This document shows, one piece after another, positions 42,468 through 52,340 of a stretch of 64,000 nucleotides of DNA. The stretch spans positions 1 to 64,000 of the forward strand of contig JBMNCQ010000022.1 of NCBI GenBank assembly GCA_049366715.1. Reading direction: 5' to 3'. Both the position numbers and the translations under genes were made by a program. Under the pieces are notes generated by a model. It saw only the letters and a list, made by a program, of their open reading frames with translations. It had not been told where the DNA came from and searched no databases. The stretch comes from JBMNCQ01 sp049366715. Lineage in GTDB: Bacteria > Bacillota > Peptococcia > Peptococcales > BICA1-8. Position 1 is the first letter of the stretch. Every line of letters starts with the position of its first letter.

Positions 42468-44066
42468 TCATTTCAGGTGGAAATTACTCTTATAAGCGTA
42501 TGTATAGGGCTTATCGGCAATAGCAATTACATTATGATCCCCGTTGGCTGCGGCATGCTCAAGAATATTGCAGATAATTTCCTCCTGCCCCTCTACATTC
42601 AATTCCCGGGCCAGTTCTTCGATCGAAAGCTGCCGGTCTGCATTAGCCTTTAAAAAATTAAAAATCTTCTTTTGCAGTTCAACAGCCAGCCGTGCTCCCT
42701 TTTTACCTGCTTCCACGGCAGGCTGATGATAAGCATTTATATTCACTAAAAAGCCGTAATAGCCTACGGCCCGCTCAAAAAGAGCGATTAATACTCCCAC
42801 GGTAAAGGGATTTACTTCTTTTACGGTAATCGTTACGGATTCTTTTCCTTTCTCCGTTAAGGCCCGTTTTGTTGCGTGTAAAAAGGCATTAAGATAATCT
42901 CCGCTGGTAACGGAATCTTCTACTTCTACAGAGAACCCCTGCCGGTCTTTTAATATTTCAATAAAAACTGCGAAGATATTCCGGGGACCGTCCAGTATCT
43001 GCTGAAGATAAGAATGCTGATCGGTAGAACCCTTGTTGCCGAAAACAGCTAATCCCTGGTTTACCACCATATTATCCAGGTCTCTTTCTTTGCCCAGGGA
43101 TTCCATAACCAGCTGCTGGAGGTATTTGCTAAAAAGCTGCAGCCGGTCCTTATAAGGGAGAATAACCATTGTTTTACCTCCCTGACCGCCGCTGGCATAA
43201 TACCACATCAAAGCCAGCAATGCTGCGGGATTCGCAGAAACATCCCGGCTGCGGGTAAGCCGGTCACACTGTCCGGCTCCTTCCATCAGTTCATCAATAG
43301 CAATTCCCTGCAGAGCTGCAGTTAAAAGACCAACTGCCGAGGTCTCCGAAGTACGGCCGCCGACCCAATCCCACAGGGGAAATACTTCTAACCAGCCTTC
43401 TGCGGCGGCTGTCGTATGTAATTTACTGCCTTTCTGGGTGACAGCAACGGCATGTCTGGAAAAACTTAACCCGTTAGTTTTAAAAATATGCTGAGTTTCC
43501 AGCAAACTGTTCCGGGTTTCGATAGTGCCTCCGCTTTTAGAAATGACAATAACCAGTGTTTCCGAAAGAGTACCGGCAAGATCGTAAAAAATCCGGTCAA
43601 ACCCTGCCGGGTCGGTATTATCCAGGCAGTAAAATTCCATTTTATCGGCCGGGGCCCTCAAAGCATCGGCCACAAACTGCGGCCCTAAGGCGGATCCGCC
43701 TATACCTAACAAGAGAATTTTTGTAAACTTATTCCCGGTAAAAGATTTAATATTACCCTCATGAATTTGCCGGGCAAAATCTTTAATTTTAGCAACGGTG
43801 CCTCTAATTTCTGCGGTAAGGGACGGTTCCGGTGCCAGCTCAGGGTCCCTTAACCAGTAATGCCCGACCCTGCGCCCTTCATCAGGATTTTGCACGGCCC
43901 CCTGCTCCAATTTCTCCATTTCCGAAAACATCTGCTCTATTTTTCCGGCCATGGCAGTAAAATAATCAGGAGAAAACATCATCCGGCTGATGTCAATTTT
44001 TAAACCCACTTCCGGCGTCCGGCAAAGATATCTTTTATACCTCTGCCAGGTCCAAGATACAGTCAT
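42468..44066 (-). CDS. pgi: Glucose-6-phosphate isomerase
   Basis: A 532-residue sugar-phosphate isomerase with two SIS domains. Core features are LLGIGGSALGPQFVADAL, VISKSGGTIETRN, the catalytic Glu in GGRTSETSAVG, STDQHSYLQQ with the catalytic histidine, and the C-terminal Lys helix (VEAGKKGARLA). It links glucose 6-phosphate, made from glycogen by phosphorylase and phosphoglucomutase, to glycolysis. It is the last gene of the glycogen operon, 18 bp behind the amylase gene. The last 60 residues form an extra winged-helix-like tail (QLSIEELARELNVEGQEEII) beyond the usual 450-residue short form. Confidence 0.93.
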   Translation of the reverse strand: MTVSWTWQRYKRYLCRTPEVGLKIDISRMMFSPDYFTAMAGKIEQMFSEMEKLEQGAVQNPDEGRRVGHYWLRDPELAPEPSLTAEIRGTVAKIKDFARQIHEGNIKSFTGNKFTKILLLGIGGSALGPQFVADALRAPADKMEFYCLDNTDPAGFDRIFYDLAGTLSETLVIVISKSGGTIETRNSLLETQHIFKTNGLSFSRHAVAVTQKGSKLHTTAAAEGWLEVFPLWDWVGGRTSETSAVGLLTAALQGIAIDELMEGAGQCDRLTRSRDVSANPAALLALMWYYASGGQGGKTMVILPYKDRLQLFSKYLQQLVMESLGKERDLDNMVVNQGLAVFGNKGSTDQHSYLQQILDGPRNIFAVFIEILKDRQGFSVEVEDSVTSGDYLNAFLHATKRALTEKGKESVTITVKEVNPFTVGVLIALFERAVGYYGFLVNINAYHQPAVEAGKKGARLAVELQKKIFNFLKANADRQLSIEELARELNVEGQEEIICNILEHAAANGDHNVIAIADKPYTYAYKSNFHLK

Positions 44067-44084
44067 TAATTATCTACCCTCTTT

Positions 44085-46007
44085 TTATTGATTTTTTAAT
44101 AAAACTTTTCCTGTCAATGGTTCCAGACTTAAAGTTAAAATTCCATTTGCCGCAGAAATCCGCCCTTCCTGTAATAGGTCCTGCAGATCTCCTGCAGGCA
44201 ACCACTGTTTAAAGTCCAGCGAAAAGGATATCCGCTCCTCACTATTACGGTTTAAAATTATAAATACCTGCTGTCCTTCAGAATAACGGGTGAAGGCCAA
44301 AATGTCCCCCTGGGCATAAAGCGTCTGCCAGCCGCCGTTTTGCAAAGCCTCATATTTATTGCGTAGGGCAATTATTTTTTTATACCACTGCAATAACTCT
44401 TCATTTTCATGGTTCCAGGGGTATGGTCCCCGGTTATAAGGATCGCCGTACCCTTCCAGGCCCACTTCATCCCCGTAATAGATACACGGAACCCCGGGAA
44501 AGGTCATCTGCAGCAAAGCAAGTAATTTAAGCCTTTTAACCCCTTTTAATTTCTGTTCGGGACTTAAACGATAATTTCTTTTTTGGGTTTCCGGCAGTTC
44601 ATGGGCCGGTAGGGCCTCACCTAAAATAGTAAGAATCCTGGGGACATCATGACTGCCGATCAAGCTTAAATTACTGTAGAAGTTGGGACGGGGATAGTTT
44701 TCATAAAGACTCATCAAAGCTAAATAAGTATCATAGGCGTCAGAACCGCCCATGATATACTGAATAAAAATATTTCGCAGAGGATAGTTCATTACCCCAT
44801 CCAGTTCCTGGCCCCAAAAATATTCCCGGAGCTTTTCATAACTTATCTTCCGGGAAGCATCCTCCCAAACTTCACCAATCAGCACCGACCGGGGATCAAA
44901 TTTCTTCATTGTTTTCCGAAGCTTTTTAATAAATTCATCAGGAAGCTCATCAGCCACATCCAAACGCCATCCTTTAGCCCCCTGCTGCATCCAATATTTT
45001 ATTACACTGTTCTCATTATAAATAATAAAATCCAAATAACTGGCTTCCAATTCATTTACATTGGGTAAAGAATCTATTCCCCACCAGCATTCATAAGTAT
45101 GGGGATGTTCATTAAACCGGTACCACTTATAATAAGGGGACTCCTCACCCCGGCAGGCTCCCGGAGTCGGATATTTACCGTCCTTATCAAAATAAATACT
45201 GTCACTGCCGGTATGACTGAATACTCCGTCCAGGATAATAGATATGCCCAGTCGGCCTGCTTTGCGGCAAAGCTCTGCGAAATCCTCATTCGTACCAAAC
45301 ATAGCATCTATTTTCAGATAATCGGAAGTATCATATTTATGATTGCTGGAAGATTCAAAAATCGGATTCAGATATAAAATATTTATCCCCAGTTCCTGCA
45401 AATAAGGAAGCTTCTCCATGATACCCCTGAGATTTCCGCCAAAAAAATCCCACTGGATAATCCGGCCTTCTTCATCTTTAAGATAAAAAGGCGTATCATC
45501 CCAGCTGCCGTGCAGCAGACTTTTAGGTTTGGGATTTAAAAACTTTCCTGCCCCGCAGCTCTTATAAAAACGGTCTACGAAAATCTGATAGACGATACCC
45601 TCTTTAAACCAGCGGGGAGCAGCATTATTCTCCTGATAGACAGTTATTTGGTAAGCAGAAGGGCTTCTGTCATAAATTTTCCCGACGCCTCCGAGATTTT
45701 TTTCGTTATTTCCAAAAAAATAAGTAGTCTGATCTTTAACGACAATAAAATAATACCAAATCAAACCGGGTGACATGGGGCAATGAAGCTCCCCCTTATA
45801 CATTACAGCCCCCCCATCTTGCTGCGCATAATCCAGGGTAAGTTCCTGCTCCTCTACGGCTGTTCCCCAAATCTTTAATAATACCTTCTCAATTTTATCT
45901 CCGGAGACTCTAAGGCGGAAATCTATCTTTTCCCCGCAGGTAACGGCCCCAAATGGCTTGCGGTATGCAAGATCGTGGGAATTAAAATAAATCCATTCAT
46001 TTGCCAT
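44085..46007 (-). CDS. Alpha-amylase family glycosidase (neopullulanase/maltogenic type)
   Basis: A 640-residue GH13 enzyme with an N-terminal CBM34-like domain (about 1-125), which places it near neopullulanase, cyclomaltodextrinase and maltogenic amylase. The four conserved regions are present: LDGVFSHTG, GWRLDVADE with the nucleophile Asp, LIGEVWED with the acid Glu, and LIGSHDVPRI. No signal peptide is present, so it acts in the cytoplasm, splitting maltodextrins or glycogen branches. Its start lies 11 bases inside the end of glgA, so it is coupled to the glycogen operon. Confidence 0.9.
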   Translation of the reverse strand: MANEWIYFNSHDLAYRKPFGAVTCGEKIDFRLRVSGDKIEKVLLKIWGTAVEEQELTLDYAQQDGGAVMYKGELHCPMSPGLIWYYFIVVKDQTTYFFGNNEKNLGGVGKIYDRSPSAYQITVYQENNAAPRWFKEGIVYQIFVDRFYKSCGAGKFLNPKPKSLLHGSWDDTPFYLKDEEGRIIQWDFFGGNLRGIMEKLPYLQELGINILYLNPIFESSSNHKYDTSDYLKIDAMFGTNEDFAELCRKAGRLGISIILDGVFSHTGSDSIYFDKDGKYPTPGACRGEESPYYKWYRFNEHPHTYECWWGIDSLPNVNELEASYLDFIIYNENSVIKYWMQQGAKGWRLDVADELPDEFIKKLRKTMKKFDPRSVLIGEVWEDASRKISYEKLREYFWGQELDGVMNYPLRNIFIQYIMGGSDAYDTYLALMSLYENYPRPNFYSNLSLIGSHDVPRILTILGEALPAHELPETQKRNYRLSPEQKLKGVKRLKLLALLQMTFPGVPCIYYGDEVGLEGYGDPYNRGPYPWNHENEELLQWYKKIIALRNKYEALQNGGWQTLYAQGDILAFTRYSEGQQVFIILNRNSEERISFSLDFKQWLPAGDLQDLLQEGRISAANGILTLSLEPLTGKVLLKNQ

Positions 46008-47445
46008 TAAGCATCATATCCTTTAACAAGTTTTCATACAGTCGTACATATTCTTGCGCTGAGGTTTTCCAACTAAATTCTCCTGTCACGGCATTCTTAA
46101 ATATTTTATTCCATTCTGCCGGGTGATCAAAAAATCTTAGAGCCCTTTCTATGGTATACAAAAAATCATGAGCATTATAATTTGTAAAACTAAACCCATT
46201 ACCTTCACCACTGGATTCATTATAGGACTGCACGGTATCTTTTAAACCACCTGTTTCCCTGACAATGGGTACACTGCCGTAACGCATGGCAATCAACTGC
46301 CCGATTCCACAGGGTTCAAACAAAGACGGCATTAAAAACAGATCGGAACCGGCATATATTTTCCGGGCTAAATCCTCTGCAAATTCAACCAATACCTTCA
46401 ATTTACGGGGATACCTCCGACCCATCTTCAAAAACTGCCCTTCATAACAATTTTCCCCTGTTCCTAAAATAACGATTTGCAGGTCCTTAGCCATTAATTC
46501 TTCCAAAATCCGGCTTAGTAAATCCAACCCCTTCTGAGGAATCAAACGGGATATTAAAGCGAACAATGGTAAGTTTTCATCCTGAGGCAGCCCTAGTAAT
46601 TTCTGCAGCATTACTTTGTTTTCCCGTTTTTTCTGTAAAGAACTGCGGTAATTAATAAATAACGCCTTATCGGTTAAAGGATTATAGATCTTGTAATCAA
46701 TACCATTGATTATTCCCCGCAGTTTGTCATCATAAGCCTGTAAAAGACTGTCCAATCCTTCCCCGAAAAAAGGATCTTTGATCTCCTCGGCATATGTTTT
46801 ACTTACCGTTGTTAAGGCATCGGAAAAAACTATTCCTGCTTTCATGAAATTTATATTTCCATGAAATTCTAAGGCTTCCGGGCTAAAATACCCGCTATCC
46901 AGTCCCAGCAAATCTCCTAGTATTTCCGGAGGAAAATTTCCTTGATATTTTAAATTATGGATCGTGAAGACTGTTGAAATGTTATTATAGAAGGTATTCT
47001 CTTTCCGGAATTCCTTTAAATAAACATTTAAAATCCCTGTATGCCAGTCATGACAGTGAATAATCTGGGGACGAAAACCCATCCGGGGGAGACTTGCCAG
47101 AACAGCCTTAGAAAAAAAAGCAAACCGTTCCCCGTCATCATAAAAACCGTAAACACCATCCCGTTTATAATAGTATTCATTATCAATAAAAAAATAATTT
47201 ATGCCTTGATATTGAAGAATTTTTAGACCACAATATTGTTTGCGCCAGCTTAAGGATACTTCGAACTCGTCCAGAAGAACCATTTGTTCCTTCAACGGAT
47301 CCGGAATAATACTATACAAAGGGAGAATTACACCTACATTGCAATTTTCTTTTTGGAGAGCTCTGGGTAAGGACCCAATAACATCTCCCAGCCCTCCTGT
47401 CTTAATAAAAGGATACGCCTCGGCAGCCGCGAATAAAATATTCAT
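45997..47445 (-). CDS. glgA: Glycogen synthase
   Basis: A 482-residue GT5 glycosyltransferase that extends alpha-1,4-glucan with ADP-glucose. The N-terminus has the family motif KTGGLGDVIGSLP binding ADP-glucose. FTIHNLKYQG, DALTTVSKTYAEE and the C-terminal LMPSLFEPCGIGQLIAMRYG with the Glu pair are typical. The ATG 47445 follows GGGAAGGAGG by about 9 bases; the long frame upstream lacks a ribosome site. It is fed by GlgC/GlgD encoded immediately before it. Confidence 0.95.
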   Translation of the reverse strand: MNILFAAAEAYPFIKTGGLGDVIGSLPRALQKENCNVGVILPLYSIIPDPLKEQMVLLDEFEVSLSWRKQYCGLKILQYQGINYFFIDNEYYYKRDGVYGFYDDGERFAFFSKAVLASLPRMGFRPQIIHCHDWHTGILNVYLKEFRKENTFYNNISTVFTIHNLKYQGNFPPEILGDLLGLDSGYFSPEALEFHGNINFMKAGIVFSDALTTVSKTYAEEIKDPFFGEGLDSLLQAYDDKLRGIINGIDYKIYNPLTDKALFINYRSSLQKKRENKVMLQKLLGLPQDENLPLFALISRLIPQKGLDLLSRILEELMAKDLQIVILGTGENCYEGQFLKMGRRYPRKLKVLVEFAEDLARKIYAGSDLFLMPSLFEPCGIGQLIAMRYGSVPIVRETGGLKDTVQSYNESSGEGNGFSFTNYNAHDFLYTIERALRFFDHPAEWNKIFKNAVTGEFSWKTSAQEYVRLYENLLKDMMLNGK

Positions 47446-47550
47446 TATGATTAACACCTCCTTCCCGTTATGGCGATAGGTCATGGCATTACGGGACACT
47501 GCCCTTCAGATTAACTGTAGCGCTTAACACAGCCGGCCTGGTTCCTGAGT

Positions 47551-48663
47551 TCAAATGACTGTTTTCTTGCCGATGACAATAGGATGATTCCGGTCACCCT
47601 TTAATACAACTCCTTTGCGGATGGTAACATCTTTATCCAGGATAACGTTCTCCAGTACAGCATTTTCACCAATAACACTTTTCTGCATAATTATGCTGTT
47701 GCTGATTTGTGTACCTCCGGCAACCGTAACACCCCGGAAAATCACACTATTTTCTATAGATCCTTTAATATTGCACCCTGTAGCAACTAAGACATTCCGG
47801 GTCCGGGCACCATTCTCATATTTGGCCGGAGGGCCATCCTTGGATTTGGTATAGATTGGTCCAAAACTAAAAAATAGCTCCCTCCATATTTCCGGTTTTA
47901 AGAGGTCCATATTACACCGGAAATAGTTTTCGATGGAGTTGATCTTGGCCAGATACCCCTTAAAAGGATATCCATAGATTTTTAATTCATCAATATTTTC
48001 TGCTAAAATCTCGGCCAGATCCCAGTTGCCGGAAGCTGAAGCAACATTAATAATGTCCATTAAAAGCTCCCGTTCCATGATAATCATTTCCATAGAGATA
48101 TTTTCAAACTCGCCGCTGCCGGGATTATGATTAATTGCATTAACCCGGCCGTCAAAATCTAAACTTAAAAAGTCCAGGTTTTCCAAACAGCCTTTATTCC
48201 GTTCCTCTTTATAAATGAGGGTTAAATCTGCCCCCCGTTCCTTATGATAGGAGAAAGCACTTTTAAGATTAAAATTACATAACATATTCGATCCGGTGAT
48301 AAAAACATACTGCTGCCTGGACCTTTGCAGATAATCAAAATTCGCATCTAAATCTTTTAAGTCAAACTTATTATGTTTCCTCAGGATATTCGGGCTGGCG
48401 GACGGGAGATAAAGGAGCCCCTCCGACTTCCTATCCAGACCCCATTCCTTGCCCTTTCCTAAATGGTCCAGCAAAGAGCGGAATTTATGTGAAGTAATCA
48501 GGCTTATATTTTTCATTCCGCAATTGACCATATTGGAGAGAATAAAATCAATTAAGCGGTATCTGCCGCCAAAGGGCACTGCAGACATACACCTGTTTTG
48601 CGTAATTTCCCCAAACAGATTCTCGCTTTTAGTATTCATGATAATTCCCATGGTATTATGCAT
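47551..48663 (-). CDS. glgD: ADP-glucose pyrophosphorylase regulatory-type subunit GlgD
   Basis: A 370-residue nucleotidyltransferase relative that pairs with GlgC. It has the core AVPFGGRYRLIDFILSNMVN and the left-handed beta-helix tail (ENSVIFRGVTVAGGTQISNS). The GXGXRL-type nucleotide loop found in GlgC is replaced by MNTKSENLFGEITQNR, as in known GlgD proteins, so it is probably a regulatory rather than catalytic subunit. It begins 17 bp after the glgC stop. The 105-bp gap to glgA shows no gene. Confidence 0.93.
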   Translation of the reverse strand: MHNTMGIIMNTKSENLFGEITQNRCMSAVPFGGRYRLIDFILSNMVNCGMKNISLITSHKFRSLLDHLGKGKEWGLDRKSEGLLYLPSASPNILRKHNKFDLKDLDANFDYLQRSRQQYVFITGSNMLCNFNLKSAFSYHKERGADLTLIYKEERNKGCLENLDFLSLDFDGRVNAINHNPGSGEFENISMEMIIMERELLMDIINVASASGNWDLAEILAENIDELKIYGYPFKGYLAKINSIENYFRCNMDLLKPEIWRELFFSFGPIYTKSKDGPPAKYENGARTRNVLVATGCNIKGSIENSVIFRGVTVAGGTQISNSIIMQKSVIGENAVLENVILDKDVTIRKGVVLKGDRNHPIVIGKKTVI

Positions 48664-48679
48664 ATCACTTAACCCCTTG

Positions 48680-49894
48680 CTAACATATTTTGGTCTCCGA
48701 CTGGTGCCAGCTGTTTATTACGGACCCTTTTTCAATTTTTATCCCCTCGGGAAATACGATCCCGTCCCCGATAACTGTAATGTCTGCAGCCTTGTTTACA
48801 TTTACCCCGTTCACACCAATATAACAATAATCACTAATGACTGTCTTTTCTCCGATAATTGCTTTACTAATTATTGAATAATCGCCGATTTCAGCATTGG
48901 GCATTATGATACTATCCCTTATCCGGGCTTCTTGCCCGATATATACTCCGGGGAACAAAATTGAGTTTTCCACTTCCCCCAAAACCAGGCAGCCATCAGG
49001 TATGAGCGAGTTTCTAATCACTGCCTTCTCACCTAAATAATGGGGCGGCAGAATAGGAGGTTTAGAAAATAATTTTAAGCGGTCATCAAAAATGTCCAGC
49101 TGAGGACTTTCTTGCAACAGGTCCATATTGGCCTCATAATAGCTTTCAATTGTCCCCACATCCTTCCAATAACCCTGAAAGGAATAAGCATAGACATTTA
49201 CCCCGCTCCGGAGGGTTTGCGGGATAACATTTTTACCAAAGTCGTTATCAGAATCCGGGTCCTGTTCATCCATTTCCAGATATTCCCTCAGGACAAGCCA
49301 GTCAAAAATATAAATGCCCATTGACGCTAAATTGCTTTTTGGCTGTTGAGGCTTTTCGGCAAATTCAATAACTCTGCCTTCCGTATCGGTATTCATAATT
49401 CCAAAACGGTTGGCTTCCGCAAAAGGGACCTGAATTACAGAAATTGTCACCTGAGCCTTTTTGGTTTTATGATAATCTAACATCAGCGAATAATCCATTT
49501 TATAAATATGATCGCCGGAAAGTACTAAGACATATTTAGGATTATAGTACTCCAGAAAATCCCTGTTTTGGTAAATAGCATTTGCCGTTCCCTTATACCA
49601 CGTTCCTCCTTTTTCTCCTACAAAGGGAGGCAGCACAAAAACGCCGCCGTCTCTCACATCTAAATCCCAGGCACTGCCGATGCCTAGATAAGAGTTTAAA
49701 AGCAGAGGTTTGTACTGGGTTAAAACCCCTATGGTATCTATTCCGGAATTATTACAGTTACTCAGGGTAAAGTCTATCAGCCTGTATCTCCCGCCAAAGG
49801 GTACGGCAGGTTTGGCAATTTTTTTCGTCAAGGTACCCAGCCTGCTGCCCTGTCCACCTGCCAGAAGCATGGCAACACATTCTTTCTGTTGCAT
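48680..49894 (-). CDS. glgC: Glucose-1-phosphate adenylyltransferase
   Basis: A 404-residue enzyme making ADP-glucose from ATP and glucose 1-phosphate, the committed step of glycogen synthesis. The catalytic nucleotide loop reads LLAGGQGSRLGTLT, with KPAVPFGGRYRLIDF, then GSAWDLD, the LSGDHIYKMDY metal site and EFAEKPQQPKS. A beta-helix domain follows. ATG 49894 follows GTAGGAGGGG. It starts 2 bp after the glgP stop codon, so expression is tightly coupled to the degrading enzyme. Confidence 0.96.
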   Translation of the reverse strand: MQQKECVAMLLAGGQGSRLGTLTKKIAKPAVPFGGRYRLIDFTLSNCNNSGIDTIGVLTQYKPLLLNSYLGIGSAWDLDVRDGGVFVLPPFVGEKGGTWYKGTANAIYQNRDFLEYYNPKYVLVLSGDHIYKMDYSLMLDYHKTKKAQVTISVIQVPFAEANRFGIMNTDTEGRVIEFAEKPQQPKSNLASMGIYIFDWLVLREYLEMDEQDPDSDNDFGKNVIPQTLRSGVNVYAYSFQGYWKDVGTIESYYEANMDLLQESPQLDIFDDRLKLFSKPPILPPHYLGEKAVIRNSLIPDGCLVLGEVENSILFPGVYIGQEARIRDSIIMPNAEIGDYSIISKAIIGEKTVISDYCYIGVNGVNVNKAADITVIGDGIVFPEGIKIEKGSVINSWHQSETKIC

Positions 49895-49895
49895 T

Positions 49896-52340
49896 CTAAC
49901 CCCTCCTACATAATAAATCTTCATTTATTCCGATTTTCCAAAGATTTTGGGCATACTCTCCAACTGCCCGGTCACTGTAAAATCTACCCGATTCGGCGAT
50001 ATTCACGACAGCCATTTGTAACCACCGGTATTTGTCACGGTAACATTTGTCAACCCTGTCCTGAGCTTCCACATAAGCTGCAAAATCCTTAAGTACAAAA
50101 AATTCATCATTATTATTGATCAGCAAATTATAAATATCATGAAAATTTTCTTTATTAGCTGTAAAAAAACCCTGCTTTAGCTGAGTGATTATTTTAAACA
50201 GCCGGTGATCACTGTTATACTGCTCCCAGGAGCTGTAACCGCCCTGCAGATAATAATTGAATACTTCTTCAACCGTCAGACCAAAAATAAAAATATTTTC
50301 TTTACCCACGGCCCGGGCTATTTCTATATTGGCACCATCCATAGTACCGATAGTCAGGGCACCGTTCATCATAAATTTCATATTTCCGGTGCCGGAGGCT
50401 TCCTTGCTGGCCGTAGATATTTGTTCACTTAAATCCGTAGCCGGTATGATCATTTCCGCTAGAGAAACATTGTAATTTTCCAGGAAAAGGACTTTAATTT
50501 TCCCGCCGATGCTTTGATCATTGTTTATTTTTTCTGCAATAGTATTGATAAATTTAATCATCTCTTTAGCAAGTTTATATCCCGGCGCAGCCTTTCCCCC
50601 CAAAATAAAGGTTCGCGGTACGATATCCAGCTCCGGTTTTTCCACAAGCAGATTATAAAGATTTAAAATGTGAAAGGCATTTAACAACTGCCTTTTATAG
50701 CCATGAATCCTCTTCACCTGTACATCAAAAATAGAGTTCGGATCTACCTTGACCGCATATTTATCTTCAATATAGCCCGCGAGAACGGTTTTATTAGCTT
50801 TTCTCACCTGCTCCAGCTTATCTTTAAAAGCAGTGTCCCCGGCAAAATTCTTCAGCTTTAATAATTCAGCCGGGTCAGAAAGCCACCGGCTGCCGATTGT
50901 CTCCGAAATCAGCTCTGCCAGGGAAGGATTGGATTTTAATAAAAATCTCCGGTGAGATATACCATTAGTGATATTATGAAATTTTCCGGGATAATAATTA
51001 TGGAAATCCTTCATCACATGTTTTTTAAGGATTTCTGTGTGTATTTCAGAAACACCGTTAACCTTTCTGCTGCCGACAACAGCCAAATTTGCCATTTTAA
51101 CAACACCGGCGCTTAAAATAGCCAGAGAGTTTACCTGCTCTTGCTCAAAGGATAAGTGGTTCAGCAGCTCTCCGCGGAACCTTCTGTCTATTTCTTCAAT
51201 AATTAGATAAATTCGGGGCAATAAACCTTTAAAAAGATCGATGGGCCATGTTTCCAGTGCTTCCGGCATTATCGTGTGATTGGTATAATAGATGGAGTTT
51301 ATCGTAATATTCCAAGCTTCATCCCAGCTCATGCCTTCATCATCGATTAAAATCCGCATCAGCTCAGGAATACAGAGGGTAGGATGGGTGTCATTGATAT
51401 GAATAACAATTCTTTCTGCAAAATTGTCCAGGGAACCGTTCTTTTTTTTATACCGCTTTACAATACTTTGCAGTCCTGCCGACACTAAAAAGTACTGTTG
51501 TTTAAGACGAAGCAGCTTTCCTTCCGGACTACTGTCGTCAGGGTACAGAATTTGCGTAATGGTTTCCACCGAGAATTTATACTCTACGGCTTTAATATAA
51601 TCTCCTCGATTAAAAGTAGAAAGGTCAAAATCTTTATTAAAAGCTTCGGCACTCCAAAGCCGGAGAGTATTGATAGCGCCGTTTTGATAACCGGGTATAG
51701 GAATATCGTAGGGAACGGCCCGCACCCCTTCAAAATTTTCATGAATGAAAATCATCTTCCCATAAAAATCATCCATCCGGACATTACCGCCAAACCTGAC
51801 TTCCACCGCTTTCTCCGTTTTTTTGATTTCCCAGGGATAGCCGTCCCGCAGCCAATTATCCGGAAGTTCCACTTGATAACCGTCCACTATTTTCTGTTTA
51901 AAAAGACCATAATTATACCTGATGCCGCAGCCATGTCCCAAAATACCTAAAGATGCCAGAGAATCTAGATAACAAGCCCCTAAACGGCCCAGCCCGCCGT
52001 TGCCGATTCCGGCATCAGGTTCTTCCTGCTCCAATTGCCGCAGCTCAATGCCCAGCTCCCTTAAGGCTTCCTCGGCAATCTCTTTAAGGCCCATACTAAT
52101 TAAATTAGCGACTAAAAGTTTGCCCAGCAAAAACTCCATAGAAAAATAATAAACCTGCTTGCTGCTCTTTTCATCACACTTTTTGTTCGTTTCCAGCCAG
52201 GCTCTGATCATAATATCCCGTACTAAAATGGCTAAGGCTTTATATTTATCCTGTAAAGTCCCTTCCTCTATCCTTTTACCGGTAATCCACTCGAATTTTT
52301 CTATATAAAGTTTCTTAAACTGTTCCGCAGAAATTATCAT
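49896..52340 (-). CDS. glgP: Glycogen phosphorylase
   Basis: An 814-residue GT35 phosphorylase that releases glucose 1-phosphate from alpha-glucan ends. Distinctive parts are EEPDAGIGNGGLGRLGACYL, the arsenate/phosphate loops, VQVKRIHGYKRQLLN and the PLP-lysine segment EASGTGNMKFMMNGALTIGT. The length is typical. Its ATG abuts the glgB stop codon with no gap. Having glgP inside the synthetic operon suggests continuous turnover of the store. Confidence 0.97.
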   Translation of the reverse strand: MIISAEQFKKLYIEKFEWITGKRIEEGTLQDKYKALAILVRDIMIRAWLETNKKCDEKSSKQVYYFSMEFLLGKLLVANLISMGLKEIAEEALRELGIELRQLEQEEPDAGIGNGGLGRLGACYLDSLASLGILGHGCGIRYNYGLFKQKIVDGYQVELPDNWLRDGYPWEIKKTEKAVEVRFGGNVRMDDFYGKMIFIHENFEGVRAVPYDIPIPGYQNGAINTLRLWSAEAFNKDFDLSTFNRGDYIKAVEYKFSVETITQILYPDDSSPEGKLLRLKQQYFLVSAGLQSIVKRYKKKNGSLDNFAERIVIHINDTHPTLCIPELMRILIDDEGMSWDEAWNITINSIYYTNHTIMPEALETWPIDLFKGLLPRIYLIIEEIDRRFRGELLNHLSFEQEQVNSLAILSAGVVKMANLAVVGSRKVNGVSEIHTEILKKHVMKDFHNYYPGKFHNITNGISHRRFLLKSNPSLAELISETIGSRWLSDPAELLKLKNFAGDTAFKDKLEQVRKANKTVLAGYIEDKYAVKVDPNSIFDVQVKRIHGYKRQLLNAFHILNLYNLLVEKPELDIVPRTFILGGKAAPGYKLAKEMIKFINTIAEKINNDQSIGGKIKVLFLENYNVSLAEMIIPATDLSEQISTASKEASGTGNMKFMMNGALTIGTMDGANIEIARAVGKENIFIFGLTVEEVFNYYLQGGYSSWEQYNSDHRLFKIITQLKQGFFTANKENFHDIYNLLINNNDEFFVLKDFAAYVEAQDRVDKCYRDKYRWLQMAVVNIAESGRFYSDRAVGEYAQNLWKIGINEDLLCRRG

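Noticed and set aside
43822..43832. GGGACGGTTCC resembling the REP-like core
   Set aside because: It lies inside pgi in a normal coding context and lacks the rest of the element.
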